Shown here: positions 1-12,758 of the stretch, one piece after another
Layout of the letters: each line of letters begins with the position of its first letter
How positions within the stretch are numbered: the stretch's first letter is position 1
From: Cricetomys ansorgei
Taxonomy: Eukaryota > Chordata > Mammalia > Rodentia > Nesomyidae
Assembly (NCBI GenBank): GCA_026225945.1
Contig: JAMJFZ010003581.1
Coordinates: forward strand, 9,347,001 to 9,411,000
DNA length: 64,000 nucleotides
Direction of reading: 5' to 3'
Translations under genes and position numbers: made by a program
The notes under the pieces: model-generated
Database searches by the model: none
The model's input: only the letters and a program-made list of their open reading frames with translations
What the model was told of the DNA's origin: nothing

Positions 1-101
1 GTACACAGACACACACGCAGACCCACAAACACAGACCCACAAACACAGACACACAAACACAGACCCACAAACACAGACACACAAACACAGACACACACAC
101 A
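1..101. repeat. CA-rich minisatellite
   Basis: Degenerate tandem array of short units built from ACACAGAC and CCACAAACACAG. It runs in from the window edge, so its full length is unknown. Confidence 0.9.
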
Positions 102-212
102 TTCGTTGTGTGGAGAGAGGGTGGTGACAGAAGTGAGACTGGAGGCACGTATCCAGGCTGGGAGTTTAATAGAATTTATGGGACACTAGGCAGTGGGGAT
201 GAATAAGTGATT

Positions 213-385
213 TGAGCTGGAGGGGCACACACCTTTTGTCTTATCACTCAGGGAGTTTGAGGACAGGTTGGTTTCCATAGTGAGATCTAGGACAGCCAAG
301 GCTACATAGTGAGACCCAGGACAGCCAGGGCTACATAGTGAGACCCAGGACAGCCAGGGCTACATAGTGAGACCCTATCTAAAAA
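213..385 (+). repeat. B1-like SINE with internal 29-bp tandem
   Basis: A diverged B1-type SINE starting near GAGCTGG. Its 3' half is expanded: the segment containing GAGACCCAGGACAGCCAGGG is repeated with a 29-bp period about 3.5 times (about 275-373) before the usual B1 ending GAGACCCTATCT. Confidence 0.75.
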
Positions 386-386
386 T

Positions 387-549
387 GGAAGGAAAGAAGG
401 AAGGAAGGAAGGAAGGAAGGTAAGAAGGAAGGAAGGGAGGTAAGAAGGAAGGAAGGAAGGAAAAAATGAAGGAAAGAAGGAAGGAAGGAAGGTAAGAAGG
501 AAGGAAGGAAAAATGAAGGAAGGAAGGAAGGGAGGGAGGGAGGGAGGAG
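387..549. repeat. (GGAA)n purine microsatellite
   Basis: About 160 bp of GGAA, GGTAAGAA and GGGA units, growing out of the A-rich tail of the preceding B1. Purines dominate the plus strand throughout. The open frame on the complement is low-complexity Pro/Ser/Phe/Leu and not a gene. Confidence 0.95.
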
Positions 550-895
550 AAACATTTGTACTTCAAGAGGAAAAGATCTTTTGCTTTCATTCTTATTTTA
601 TAGACCTGCTTGTAGTCTGCCTTGTTCAATAGCAGGCTTTCTGCTGGATCTTTGACTTGCTGAATTCTTTGCACAGTGTTTACCTGCCATCTCCCCCACG
701 GGCTGTGTGAGCCAGTTTATTCTCTGAAAATTTAGCATAATTTCTATCTTAACTGACCAAGTCAGCTAGATGTGGGGGTCAGCCTGATGCCACCCGATGT
801 AATAGCACGTGTTTCCCCCCTTATCAATCCTGTCCTGAATTAATAATGAATTGATCACAGGCGTCAAAGCACATATGTCAGAAACACTGGTCATG

Positions 896-1058
896 ACAGG
901 TGAGATGGCTAAGTGGGTAAAGGTCCTCACCGCAAATGAAATTCAGTCCCTGACCTGAGTCCGGTCTCCAGAGCCCACATGACAGGGTTCTGCAAATTGT
1001 CCTCTGCTCTTCAAACCCACATATTTCCAAAATAAATGAAAGTAATAAAAATCCCACT
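896..1058 (+). repeat. B3/B2-like SINE, diverged
   Basis: Starts GAGATGGCTAAGTGGGTAAAGG (tRNA-like A box), contains the typical GAGCCCACATGACAGG and TGTCCTCTGCTC segments, and ends in an AATAAA-containing A-rich tail. Confidence 0.7.
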
Positions 1059-1498
1059 CCCCAAAGAGAACTCTGCTCACACACTGTGACTCTAGATGCT
1101 GTTAACTTATGGCTGTGCCAGGCCCTGAACCTTGCTACCCGCTTCATCAGGTTTCAAAAGCTTTGGTGAGCCCACGGACATCCTCCCTGCTCTGTGGCTG
1201 AGGAAAGATGGCCACAGACCGCTGCTTCCCCTCTGATTCACAGCTGGAGGCTTCAAGTCTTCCCTTGGACCTGGCTTGGTCTTGATGAGAATGTGAGAGA
1301 GCCTCAGTATTCCGGAAGTTCTGGGGCTAGGGTTTATCAAGCCGAGGGAGCTTCTGCTCTTTCTTGATTGACACATCATAATTCGACAGGTTAATGGGGT
1401 ACAGTATGCATCGCGTAGTGATTGAATCAGGGAAATTATTTATCAGGGTCGTATTATTTCTTCATGGTGAGATAATTAAAAAATTGTTTTTGTGCGGT

Positions 1499-1832
1499 GT
1501 ATGTGTGTGTGTGTGTGTGTGTGGTGTACATGAGTGTGCTGGTAATGTGTGTTCATATGCATGTAGAGGCCAGTGGTTAACCTTCGATGTCATTTCCTCC
1601 GATGTCTTCCACCCTTTTTTAAGGCACTGTCTCGTACTGGTCTGGAACTCTCCAACTCAGCTAAGCTAGCTGGTCAGAGAGCCTCGGGATCCACCCGTCT
1701 CTGCTTCCCCAGTGCTGGGACTAGAAGCCTGCAGCGCCACACCTGCCCAACTTCCTAAGCGGGTTCAGGGGTTGAACTCAGGTCTCACACTAACATAGCA
1801 GACACTGCACCAAACAAGCTCCTCTTCCAGCT
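1499..1832 (-). repeat. (GT)n plus rodent SINE composite and ID-like tail
   Basis: A (GT) run (1501-1523) is followed by an antisense composite repeat (about 1530-1750) containing a B1-like right end (CCCAGTGCTGGGACTAGAAG). An ID-like antisense piece follows to 1832. The same (GT)n-composite order recurs at about 46.56-46.81 kb. Confidence 0.6.
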
Positions 1833-2029
1833 TTTTGAAATGTCACTCTGCAGGACATGGTTGTCAGCTTCAGTCACTTTATAACTTAAGGTCACCATAC
1901 ATTATTTTTCTATTTAACATTGAACCCACTGGTCAGTCTCTCCCTCCTACTCTCTTCAGCCTCCAGTAACATTTTGCTTTCAACTCATAATAGATCAGCT
2001 TCTAAAAAGCACATCTAAAAATTTAAAAT

Positions 2030-2198
2030 TATCTGTATGCATGGGTGTACGTGAGTGCAGGTACCAGTAGATGCCAGAAGAGGGTGCTAGATCCCCTAGA
2101 GCTGGTGTCATAAGCGGTTGTGAACCACCCTGAACTGAACACTGGCCCTCTGGAAGAGCAGCGAGCACTCTTAATCATTGAGCCACCTCTCCAAGTCC
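2030..2198 (-). repeat. B2 SINE, antisense
   Basis: Reads antisense to B2: CATGGGTGTACGTGAGTGCAGG at the tail side and CACTCTTAATCATTGAGCCACC at the tRNA-like head. The head carries the pol III box elements in reverse. Confidence 0.85.
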
Positions 2199-2295
2199 CT
2201 GTTATCATTTACTTATCAATTTGTTTATTTGGGGGATCCCCTTGCCCTTTCCTGAGTTCTTCATTCCCCCCATTTCAGAGAGAGGGGAACTGAAG

Positions 2296-2427
2296 GGTTT
2301 CTCTGTTGTAACTCTGGCTGTCCTGGAACTCACTCCATAGACCAGGCTGGCCTCTAACTCACAGAGATCTGCCTGCCTCTGCCTCCTGAGTGCTGGGATT
2401 AAATGCATGTGCCACCACTGCCCAGCT
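2296..2427 (-). repeat. B1 SINE, antisense
   Basis: Clear antisense B1: GGGTTTCTCTGTTGTAAC through CACAGAGATCTGCCTGCC, AGTGCTGGGATTAAATGC and CACCACTGCCCAGC. Confidence 0.92.
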
Positions 2428-2438
2428 AAATAGATCAT

Positions 2439-2476
2439 TAGAGAGAGATATAGAGATAGAGATAGAGAAAGAGAGA
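2439..2476. repeat. (AGAGAT)n microsatellite
   Basis: Short run of AGAGAT and AGAGAA units. No other function visible. Confidence 0.85.
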
Positions 2477-3390
2477 ACATGAAGAGAGATGGAGGAAGAA
2501 TGCATGGCAGCCATCCAGGGCTCCTGATGCTTAGTTGAAAGTTCTTTGCATCGCATCTCCTTCTTGCCCATCAGAAGGGGCACCACAGCCTTTCCCTTCA
2601 TCCCAAAGAGCATCATCCCCTCAGTGCCTCAGCTCTAGAGGAACAGGTGGGGGATGATCTTGAATGCCACAAAATAGGAGTGGGAAGCAGCATGGTATGA
2701 GAGGAAGCCTGGAGGGTGTTTCAGTAGTTAGCAACCTACACTGCATTCAGGCAGAAGCTGGATGGAAGGAGGCGCTGCCTTCCGAAGGGGAGTGAGGGGC
2801 CCAGTTCTTTGGTAAAACCGTGACATTCTAGCACAATGAGATAAGGGTATCTTATGTCCTGTGACTGCAGGGGACATTGGCCAGGAAAGTGGGGTTTGTG
2901 GGAGCCTCAGGGAGCTAAGGTGAAGCTGAGATGCAGAATCACAAGGCTTAGGACATGAGGTGAAACTGGGCTCACATCTGCACCCCTTGTCAAACAATCT
3001 GAAATCCACGTGGATGGACAGAGTCCTTCAGTCGGAGTGCCCTCCTGCTCTGCCTTTCCTGGAACCTGTCTCTTTCCTGCCTCCTCTGGGATCCTTGTCA
3101 AGCCACCCCCTCTTCCCCCAGCATGGGTCTGCTGTCACTCATGCTCCTTGGACTTCTAGGGCCCCGAATAGTAGCAGCAGTGTCTGGCAGCTACCTGTGC
3201 GGTGCTTTGCAGGCTGCACACTCCCTTCCATGTTCCTCCCATTCTTGCAGTGAAGAGGTGACCTGTCCTGTCTTCCATAGGATCCCAGACTCTGTGACTC
3301 TCCCCAAAGATGGGTCCACAGCGCAACCTCCCAGCAGCGTGTTCAGCATTCACCGGGTTGCCTGCCTTTGGCTCCTTGAGAGAAATTTTA
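2477..3390. other. Unassigned intergenic sequence
   Basis: No recognised gene, RNA or clear repeat. Overlapping open frames of 60-130 codons occur on both strands, but none shows a domain, a signal peptide or a convincing start context. Confidence 0.5.
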
Positions 3391-3394
3391 CTTA

Positions 3395-3614
3395 CTTTTT
3401 TTATTTCACACGCAGGAGTGTTTTGCATGCATGCATGTCTGTCTGTGTACCACGTGTGTATCTTATGTCTGAAGAGGCCAGAAGAAGATGTCGCATCACC
3501 TGGAACTGGATTTAAAGGTGATTGTGAACCTCCCTGTGGGTTCTGGGAACCCAACTTGGGTCCTCTGCAGGAGCAGCCAGTTCTCTTAACTGCTGAGAAT
3601 GTCTCTCCGGTCTC
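3395..3614 (-). repeat. B2 SINE, antisense
   Basis: Antisense B2 with GAGGCCAGAAGAAGATGTCGC, CTGGGAACCCAACTTGGGTCC and TCTCTTAACTGCTGAGAATG. Its head abuts the target-site duplication of the adjacent processed pseudogene. Confidence 0.85.
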
Positions 3615-3630
3615 ATCTTTGGGTCTTTTT
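3615..3630. repeat. Target-site duplication, copy 1
   Basis: ATCTTTGGGTCTTTTT, identical to 4626-4641. The two copies bracket the ribosomal P0 retrocopy. The T-run sits where the poly(A) end of the minus-strand insert would have primed. Confidence 0.9.
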
Positions 3631-4625
<995 letters not shown>

Positions 4626-4641
4626 GGATCTTTGGGTCTTT
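4626..4641. repeat. Target-site duplication, copy 2
   Basis: ATCTTTGGGTCTTTTT, the second copy of the 16-bp duplication at 3615-3630. It lies directly upstream of the retrocopy's 5' end. Confidence 0.9.
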
Positions 4642-5023
4642 TTGATTCAAAGGCTTTTGTACCAACGAAGGTCTCAGAGACCGGAACTGGCCTAAGCAAG
4701 CTGAAAATAAGCCTCACTGCCCCCTCTCTCCTAGCTCTGTCTCCACCCTCAAATCTCCTGAATGTTAGGCAAATATCCAGACATGATTTGGTGGAGTGAT
4801 ATTCTGAAAGGGAAGATAGTTCAAAGAGCCAAGGCGAAGCAACAAGACAAAAGAAGCAGAAAGGGTGGTGCGCACTGTGGCCCTGTTCCTCCGAACCTAA
4901 TTTTGGTAGTGCAGACTGTCAAGAACCGAACTCACAACGGATTTACAGACCTGCATCGGTTTTCACCCGTGACTCTAGAGTGAGGTAATACCTTACTCCA
5001 TAAAACAGAGAAGAGTGTTCCAG
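4642..5023. other. Unassigned sequence between pseudogene and SINE
   Basis: No gene or repeat I can name. A short plus-strand open frame (4762-4983) is basic but matches no family I recognise. Confidence 0.45.
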
Positions 5024-5214
5024 AGCCAGCAAGGTAGCTCAGGGGGTAAAGACGTTTGCTGCCAAGTCTGATGACCTGAGTTCGACCCCCAGAGCATGCA
5101 TGGTGGAAGGAAAGAACCAACTCTACACGTTGTCCTCTGACCTCTACATGCGTACTGTGACATGCATGCACCATGGTCCCCCCCAGAAGAAACAAAATTG
5201 GAATTAAAAAAAAA
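5024..5214 (+). repeat. B3-like SINE
   Basis: GCCAGCAAGGTAGCTCAGGG head, TGATGACCTGAGTTCGACCC box B, AGAGCATGCATGGTGGAAGG and TTGTCCTCTGACCTCTACATG body, then an A-rich tail. Confidence 0.85.
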
Positions 5215-5443
5215 GGGGGGACTGGAGAGATGGCCCAGTGGTTGAGAGCACTGGCTTGCTCTTTCAGAGGACTCAAGTTTGAAACCAAGCACCCACATAT
5301 GGGCTCACATCTGTCTGTAACACCACTTCCAGGGGCTCTAACACCCTCTTCCGACCCCGAGGGCACCAGTTCGGGGATCACAGACATACATGCAGGTAAG
5401 ACACCCATGCACATAATACATCTAAATTCTTTTTTTAAAAAAA
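5215..5443 (+). repeat. B2 SINE
   Basis: GACTGGAGAGATGGCCCAGTGG head, CCTCTTCCGACCCCGAGGGC body and a TACATGCAGG-type tail. It is inserted directly behind the preceding SINE's poly(A). Confidence 0.9.
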
Positions 5444-6055
5444 GTGTTTCAATTGAGGAAGGATAGGAAGACAGGCAAAGTTGTAGAGACATAGAAAGAA
5501 GAGGACTCCTTATTCCAGAGTCTGTTTGAAGCCTCATGGAGAAGCAAGGGTTCCAGAATAGTTAGCATCTCCTTTCTCCCTTCCCAGCCCTGCAGCCTGC
5601 TATCCTTTTGGAGTCTCACCGGGGAAACAGTGCAGGCAAAGGATGCATTCTAAAAGCCTTGCACAGCCCTGGTGGTTTCGGTTCCACCTTATCAGATTAT
5701 AATCCCTTCCAAGGCAGCTCTACAGCCACTTTATAATCTCACTTGCCAAAAAGAGAAAGAAAAGGGGGGCGGGGGCGGAAATGGGTTGCTTAGCAACCTT
5801 TTGAGTTGTAACTTGAGACACCAACATGGTATACATGGCTATGCTGAGATAATTTCGAATCTCCCTTGGGAAACCCACACACACGCTCTTGGTGTGCTTT
5901 TTATTCTTGAGTCTTTCTCACTTTAATAAAAATCTGTTTTGCTTCATGCTGCCTAGTCCTAAAATTTCTCTTCTGCTTCGAAGCCACAAATCTTGAGTTT
6001 GTCCTGAATCTAAGTTCCTCTGTCCCTCTCTACTTCAGTTTGCGAGGCAGGATCT
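5444..6055. other. Unassigned intergenic sequence
   Basis: Contains an A/G-rich stretch (5745-5782) and an AATAAA near 5924. No gene, RNA or named repeat is supported. Confidence 0.45.
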
Positions 6056-6295
6056 GTAGTGGTTTGAATGAGAATGGCCGCCGTAGGCTCATATATTTGA
6101 ATGCTTGGTTCCCAACTGGTGGAACTGTTTGGGAAGGATCAGGAAGTGTGGCCGTGTTGGAGGAGGTGTGTCACTGGGAGTGGGCTTCGAGATTTCAAAA
6201 GCCGGTGACATTCCCAGTTAGCCTTCTCTGCCTTGTGCTTGTGGATCAAGATGTAAGCTCTCAGCTACTGCTCCAGTACCATGTGTAGCAGGACA
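6056..6295 (+). repeat. LTR/MaLR-like interspersed repeat
   Basis: Starts GTAGTGGTTTGAATGAGAATG and continues with TTGGTTCCCAACTGGTGGAA, a common muroid interspersed repeat. The related copy at 36.69-37.03 kb is more complete. I am unsure whether its formal class is MaLR-type LTR. Confidence 0.65.
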
Positions 6296-6500
6296 TTTTG
6301 AAGAAGTTTTTTTTTTTTTTGTCATATGCAGCTTTCTGTATGATTACATGCCACTTGGACTTCTGGGAACTTTGCTTGGAATATAAAGGAGAGTGGGGGC
6401 AGCTGGCAGTTGGCAGGTTGGCTTGATAGACGCTAGTTTTCTCTGCAGCTCCTCTTCTCCAAGCTAAGGACCGCTCAAAAGGGCAGTGAACCTTTCTTAT

Positions 6501-6796
<296 letters not shown>

Positions 6797-8835
6797 GTAA
6801 GAGTGGTGAAGATTTCTTTCTTTCTGTCTTTCCTGAGCTAGAGGATAAAAAGGCACAGTGGAAATCTTTTACAAGTTAGGAATTTGTTACAGTAGTGATC
6901 TACTACCACCATGCACCTCACCATGATGGTCATGAACTCTAACCTCCTGAAACTATAAACTTTTCTAAGTTGCTAGGGACAGCCTGTGTTTCCTGAGGGG
7001 AATCCAAATGGTCCTATATATTGGGCTGTGGGCGGGATGTGGCATAGTTCATAGTCTTGGTCTAGAGGAATCTAGTGCATTTGGAAAAAGATACCATCCC
7101 TAAAGGCCATAGGCTCAGAGCTGAGTGCAGAGGCTAGATGTGACTTTGCTTTGACTCTGAAGAGCCACACTGACTACATGCGCACTCACTATGGGAGAGA
7201 CAGCTTGTTGGGCCTCCTGGGTCTGTTCCTTCACCATGGGCACACAGATACATTGATAATTATTAGGTTTCCCTTTCTTCGAAGTATAGCCAAATGGTTA
7301 GGGCTCCTCTGTGAAGCCTGAGTGGGGCTTAGTGGCTGAGTCACGGCGTGTGTGGAGCCAGCCAGGAGAAAGGTGTGTAGTGGGGTGAAATCTGTCAGGG
7401 CTGAAGCACAAGGATGTCACAGGCATGCTTCTTTCTGCCCTTCTCTAACCTTGTTGAGATGCACTTTCCTGGAAAATGCATCATTCCATCTTGGAGAGAC
7501 CTGACATGACTGGGAATAAAGAAATGTACAGACTTAGTAAGTAAATAAATCTCACGTGTCGCAAAAAATCCCTGAAAATCTATAGATTCTCAAGGCTCCT
7601 TACCAAGGTTTGAGTCTTAGTTGCTGGGGAGAAGGAACTCCAGCCAGCCCAGCCATGCTATCTTGAGATGTACAGGGAGCTCCAGCAACCCAGCTTTCAT
7701 GAGCAGTGGAGTTGCCTTTGACCATGCTCCTGGGAGTAAGCTCAGTTAACCTTTTTCTTTGCTAGCCCATACTTAGGTAGAATCACCTCTCTGATCTTCT
7801 GTATTCTAGTCTGGGTAAAGAGGTGTTTGTTCACATCTTGCCAGGAAATGTCCCACCACACCCTCTCCTGGCTGGTTCAATGGTACCCCAAGGCCTTGGA
7901 GCAAGCAAGCAAGCGTCCCACACTGAATCCACTCACGCTATGCTCAACTGACTCTATGGAACGGAATGGCGAAAGTACATACAGCCTTGACTGAGAATAC
8001 GGCATTTCTTTCAATGAGGAATATGGACAACCAGCTGCAGAGATATTAGCAGGGAGGGAGACGTTGTCGGCAGTGGAAATCACGTGTATCTCCATATCGA
8101 GTTCCGTGGTTGCAGATATCTCAAAATATCATTACATTCATCACTACTTGGAAATTACGGCGGTTATTAGACCTGCCACTAGATTGCACGTAATTGTAGT
8201 CTTCCTGTTGACAGACAGCCATGTAATGCAACTGGCCCAGGCTGAGCCCGGGAGGCATGCAGCTAGGAAAGGAGAGTCGCAAAGGCTCCCATCAAAGAGT
8301 CAGGCGTCCACATTGCTTTCCTGTAGGCCTGGCCTTGATTTGTTGATCGACGATTATGATTGACTTCAGCACCTGGTCCAGGACTTCTAGTGGGGTGAGT
8401 CCTGTCTGTCAAGTTTGGCAGAATTTCTCCGGGAACAAAGACTATGAACTGCGCCTTTCACACTCCTCGGAGTGGCTGCATCAGTGGCTGGACACTTTCT
8501 TGTTCACATCTCTACACATCCGAGGTGAAGCCCTAGCCACACACGGGCTCTTCAGATCTCCTGGAGCCCAAGCTGTGCTCCCTGCCCTGACCTCAGGCAC
8601 ATTCATCAACCACCCGGCACCATGTCCGTCTGTCCTTCTGGCACCACTGCTCTCTGGTTCAGCTTTATTGTCCATCCAGACATAGCTCACATGAAAACTG
8701 CACTTGCACCACACCTGTCCTCACAACTCTGAGGTGGGGAAGGCTTCCCCAGGTGTTACAGTGTTACAGTGAACTCAGCTCAGTTCACTCCAAAGAGAGA
8801 AATTTCCCCAGAGTTGCAGAAGGCTACTCTTTATA
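6797..8835. other. Low-repeat intergenic stretch
   Basis: About 2 kb with little recognisable repeat. Short open frames (for example 8064-8363 and 8356-8685) have no domain, signal peptide or splice context that would support a gene. Confidence 0.5.
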
Positions 8836-8862
8836 TGTATGTGTGTGTGCATGTATGTGTTT

Positions 8863-8954
<92 letters not shown>
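8836..8954. repeat. Compound (GT)n-(TA)n-(GA)n microsatellite
   Basis: Three adjoining dinucleotide blocks: GT to about 8893, about 20 TA units to 8931, then GA to 8954. The order suggests transitions between units within one array. Confidence 0.97.
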
Positions 8955-9135
8955 TAGGGGGGTTCCAGGTGGCCTGTGATTGGTGGGAGTTTTTACCATT
9001 ATTTGATTAGTCTGGAGATGGTTCAGGGGCCCAGCCTGGGCCGTGTGTGTTAGTTTGGGCTGCTTCTGTGCTGCTCTGCCAAGTTGAGGGACCCCATAGC
9101 CAGCTGGGAGTGGGGTCCCTGGTAGCCCCAGCCTT

Positions 9136-9262
9136 ACTTTTTTTAATCCCACACTTGGGAGACAGAGTCAGGCAGATCTTCGTGAGTTCTGGGCCAGCCT
9201 GGTCTGGTCTTCCAGGACAGTTAGGGCTATATAGAGAGACCTTGTTTCAAAACAAAACAAAG
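9136..9262 (+). repeat. B1 SINE, 5'-truncated
   Basis: Contains CCCACACTTGGGAGACAGAG, GGCCAGCCTGGTCTGG and GAGAGACCTTGTTTC, then an A-rich tail that runs into (GGA)n at 9265-9316. Confidence 0.85.
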
Positions 9263-9264
9263 AG

Positions 9265-9316
9265 AGGGAGCAGGAGGAGGAGGAGGAGGAAGAGAAGAAG
9301 AGGAGGAAGAAGAAAT
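9265..9316. repeat. (GGA)n/(GAA)n purine microsatellite
   Basis: AGGAGGAGGAGG and AAGAAGAGG units derived from a SINE tail. Confidence 0.9.
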
Positions 9317-9892
9317 AAATGTGAACACACAGAGGGTAGACAGCCATGCAAGGCAGGAGGGGGAACTAAGCTGCCACAGACAAGAGAACAGCAAGGACAG
9401 TTGGCAGCCACCAGCAGCTAAAAGAGTAAGTCAGGAAGCCTCTCTACAGCCCTACAAGGGCTGTGGAACGTGACTGTTCTGACTTCTGGCTTCCAGATGT
9501 GTGAGTGAATAAGTAAATAAATCATTATAAATAAAATAAATCTGTATTATTTTCAGCCACTGGATCTGTAGCTGCCCAAAATGAACACGCTCACTGAAGG
9601 TGTCCTGTGGAGAGCTAGCAGAGGAACAGCAAGGATGCAGTGCTGGGGGAACACCATTCTTCAGAGGTCAGGAGGGAGAGGAAGCACGTTAGAGACCGGA
9701 AGTCCCAGCCGAGGGTGCAGGATGAAGCTGAAGGAGTGGATGCTCAGGAGCCGATGGAAACCAAGGGTTTCAAGAAGAAAAACAGCCTGAAATGCTTCAG
9801 GATGTTGGAATGGGTTTCTGAACTTGGCACCATGGAGGGGGTGACTTTGACTAGACCAGCTTCAGTTGAACAACAGGCAAAAGTTAAAGGGA

Positions 9893-10109
9893 GAGGGGCT
9901 GAGAGATGGCTCACAGGTTAAGAGCGCCAGCTGCTCTCGCAGAGCATCCAGGTTCAGGTCTCAGCACCCACATGGCAACTCACAAGCATCTGTAACTCCA
10001 ATTCCTGGTAGTCTGATGCCCTCTTCTGGCATCTGTGGGCACTGCACACACATGGCGCACATATACAAGTGAAATACTCACATATACAGAAATAAATATT
10101 AAAAAAAGA
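9893..10109 (+). repeat. B2 SINE
   Basis: GGGGCTGAGAGATGGCTCAC head, CAGCACCCACATGGCAACTC, CCCTCTTCTGGCATCTGTGG and an A-rich AAATAAATATT tail. Confidence 0.92.
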
Positions 10110-10125
10110 ATTAAAGGGTGAGAGG

Positions 10126-10272
10126 AAGCTGGGCATGGAGGTGTACTCTTTTAATCTAGTCACTCAGAAGGTGTGGGCAGGTGAATCAGGAATTCAAGGT
10201 CAGCCCTGATTATGCAGTGACTTGTCCATCAGTCTGGGCTATAGGAGACCCTATCTCGATATAAATAAACAG
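10126..10272 (+). repeat. B1-like SINE, diverged
   Basis: GCTGGGCATGGAGGTGTACTC head and GGCTATAGGAGACCCTATCTC end. The middle is diverged from standard B1. Confidence 0.7.
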
Positions 10273-10309
10273 AAAGAAAAAGAAGGAGAAAGAAGAGAGT
10301 GACCTAAGG

Positions 10310-10466
10310 TGCGGAGCACATCACTGTCCATGTGCTTACCTGTAATCCCAGCACTTGGGAGGCGGAGGCAGGAGGATCAGGAATGCAGGGCATCATTAGC
10401 TACACAGAAGTTTGAGGCTCTCCTAGGCTCCATGAGATCCTGTCACAAAACTGAACAAAACCAAAA
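10310..10466 (+). repeat. B1/B4-like SINE, diverged
   Basis: TGTAATCCCAGCACTTGGGAG with a GGCGGAGGCAGGAGGATCAG core, ending CATGAGATCCTGTCACAAAA. Confidence 0.75.
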
Positions 10467-10778
10467 TATGGAGCCCGAATTATTTCTAGATTTCCAAATG
10501 CCCGGCAATTTGAATAAACTTCGATTATAAACAAAGTGCCTCTTGCCTGAGCCCCGATCATGCCGGGATACCCCAGGGAACACGTCCATTTCATAAAGCC
10601 TTTTACTAGCCCTGGTTCACTGACTGTAATGGAGGCTCCAATCTCCTGGAAACCGCTAGTGGGCAGGTTGTCAGTGGCAGGGTGGATGGGGACTGTAATG
10701 GATTATGTGAGGATTTATTGTAATTTTGATGAACACTGTAAAAGCTGAAACTGCTCTGACCAGAAAAAAAAAGAAAAA

Positions 10779-11123
10779 GACTAGAATTGGGAGATAAAGT
10801 ACTTGCTATGCAAGCATAAGGACCTGAGTTTAGATCCCCAGAATCCATGAAAAGTCAGATGTAGCAACATGAATTTTCAACCCCAGCATGCCTATGGAAA
10901 GGTGGGAGGTGGAGGCAGGAGATCTCTGGAAAAGCTTAGGGACTAGCCAGCACAGAGACCACAGTGGCAAATACTAAGTCTCCATTTCAAACAAGATGGG
11001 AGGTGAAGGAGTATGCCTGAGTCTTTCTGACTTTCACATGTGCCCTGTGGCATGTCTACAGCAATATTTACACAAACATATGCATACATCCATCATACAT
11101 GCACACACACACACACACACACA
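10779..11123 (+). repeat. B4/RSINE-like composite with (CA)n tail
   Basis: ID-like head (TAAAGTACTTGCTATGCAAGC, GACCTGAGTTTAGATCCCC) joined to a B1-like right half, then a tail rich in ACATACATCC that ends in a pure (CA) run at 11101-11123. Confidence 0.65.
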
Positions 11124-11789
11124 TGCACAAGCATACATCATACACACAGATTTTAAAAATTAGGTTGATGAAATAATAAAGTCCCTTCAAAGTTGGGTGT
11201 CTGCCAGCAACTGTGACCATGGCACAATATGGCCTCGGTTAGTGGGTTGATTCAGATGTGACCTCATCATGCCTCCTCTCCCAGGAGCTGGGCCCATTCT
11301 TCACTCCAGGGACCCAACACAGAGAGACTCTCCTCCTCTCTGAAGTCTTTGCTCATATCTTCCCCATTCCAGTCTGCTGGCTGCTCTCAGGATATATGGC
11401 TGCCAGCTCTCTGATGTCACTTTTCTTGTCTTGGTGTCTGTCCTCTCAGGAGGTGGCTCTGCACGGACCACCATTGATGGCTTCTATGGCCCTGGCCACA
11501 GATCTGAGGGGATGGAGCATGACTGTGTAGGTGGGTGGTGGATCTGTAATCTCCCCAGGTTTACATGCCCATATCTTCATATAAATAGTTCCTATCCCCC
11601 AAATTCATGTCACTCAGAACCTCAGAATGAAAACTTGAGCAGAGTCTTGGCAGATTAGTGAGCTCAATAAAGACAAGGTCATACTGATTTATAGTGGTCC
11701 TAACTCCAATGACTGGGGAGAAAGCTTTGTGGAAGAGCACCCAAGCACCATATGGTGGTGGGAGCAGGAATTAGAGTAAAGTTGAGTCT

Positions 11790-12196
11790 AAGTTTTCCCA
11801 TTGCTATGATAAAAATACCCTGACAATAACACTAAAGGGAAAAATGATTTATTTGGCTCACAATTTCAAGTTGCAGTCCATCATGGTAAGAAGTCAAAAT
11901 GGTGGGTACTCGAAGCAGCTAGTCACATTACATCCATAGTTAAGAGCAGAGGTCAATCAATTATTAAAGAATTATTAGAGCAATGAATTAATTGAGTCAG
12001 CACATACATGGTAATGCTCAGCTGGCTCTCTCCACTCTTATGCACTTCAGAATCCCCTTCCTAGGGAATGGTGCCACCCATAGTGGGTGGGTCTTCCCAC
12101 CTCAATAAGCATAATTGAGAAAAACCCCACTGACTTGGCCAGAAGCCTGCTTCCAAGATAATTCTATGGTGTCACATTAATAATGAAAACTAACCA
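11790..12196 (-). repeat. LTR/MaLR-like muroid repeat, antisense
   Basis: Begins CCCATTGCTATGATAAAAAT, includes GATTTATTTGGCTCACAA and TGGGTGGGTCTTCCCACCTC, and ends AAAACTAACCATCAT. This is the antisense form of the family seen at 33.1, 38.9 and 27.5 kb. Confidence 0.7.
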
Positions 12197-12200
12197 TCAT

Positions 12201-12402
12201 GGGCTAGAGAGATGGCTCCGTGGTTGAGTATGCTTGCTGCTCTTCCAGAGGACCAGAATTTGGTTCCCAGCACCTGTGTCAGACAGCCTGTAAGTCCAGC
12301 TTGAGGACCCAGTGCCCTCTTCCAGCCTCTGCCTTGAGCACCTGCACACACGTGGCGTACATTCCCACAAGCACACCCACACAAGATAAAACAAATGAAA
12401 CT
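12201..12402 (+). repeat. B2 SINE
   Basis: GGGCTAGAGAGATGGCTCCG head, GCTCTTCCAGAGGACCAGAA, AGTGCCCTCTTCCAGCCTC body and a CACACCCACAC-rich tail. Confidence 0.92.
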
Positions 12403-12758
12403 AACGATTGTAAGCACTAGCCAGGGTGTCAAGTATCCTTGTTTACCACAAGCAACTATCAAGAAGGAGTGTGAATTCCTCTCCGAGCCTCTAGAGGCAG
12501 CCATCCCTGCCAATACCTTGACCATCAAACTTCTGGCTTCTTGAGCTGTGAGCAGAACAGATTATTTTGGGTTAAAGCCATCTGTTTGAGATGATGGTTA
12601 CATCAGCCCTGTGGAACCAAGGCAACCCTTATCAAGCTCTCATTCTGCGCTCCCTGGACTAGTGTTACCGTATCACCAGGAGAAGCAGGGCCTTTCTAGA
12701 CTCCAGAGAGAAGCCCGGAACTCAGTGACACAGGGGCCCTTACGAACACACCCATCTA

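Noticed and set aside
275..373. Regular 29-bp repeats that look CRISPR-like
   Set aside because: The units are contiguous with no unique spacers, lie in a B1 SINE and are in a mammalian genome.
4932..5537. 201-codon minus-strand frame
   Set aside because: It is the complement of two adjacent SINEs (B3-like and B2); such frames recur wherever these SINEs occur.
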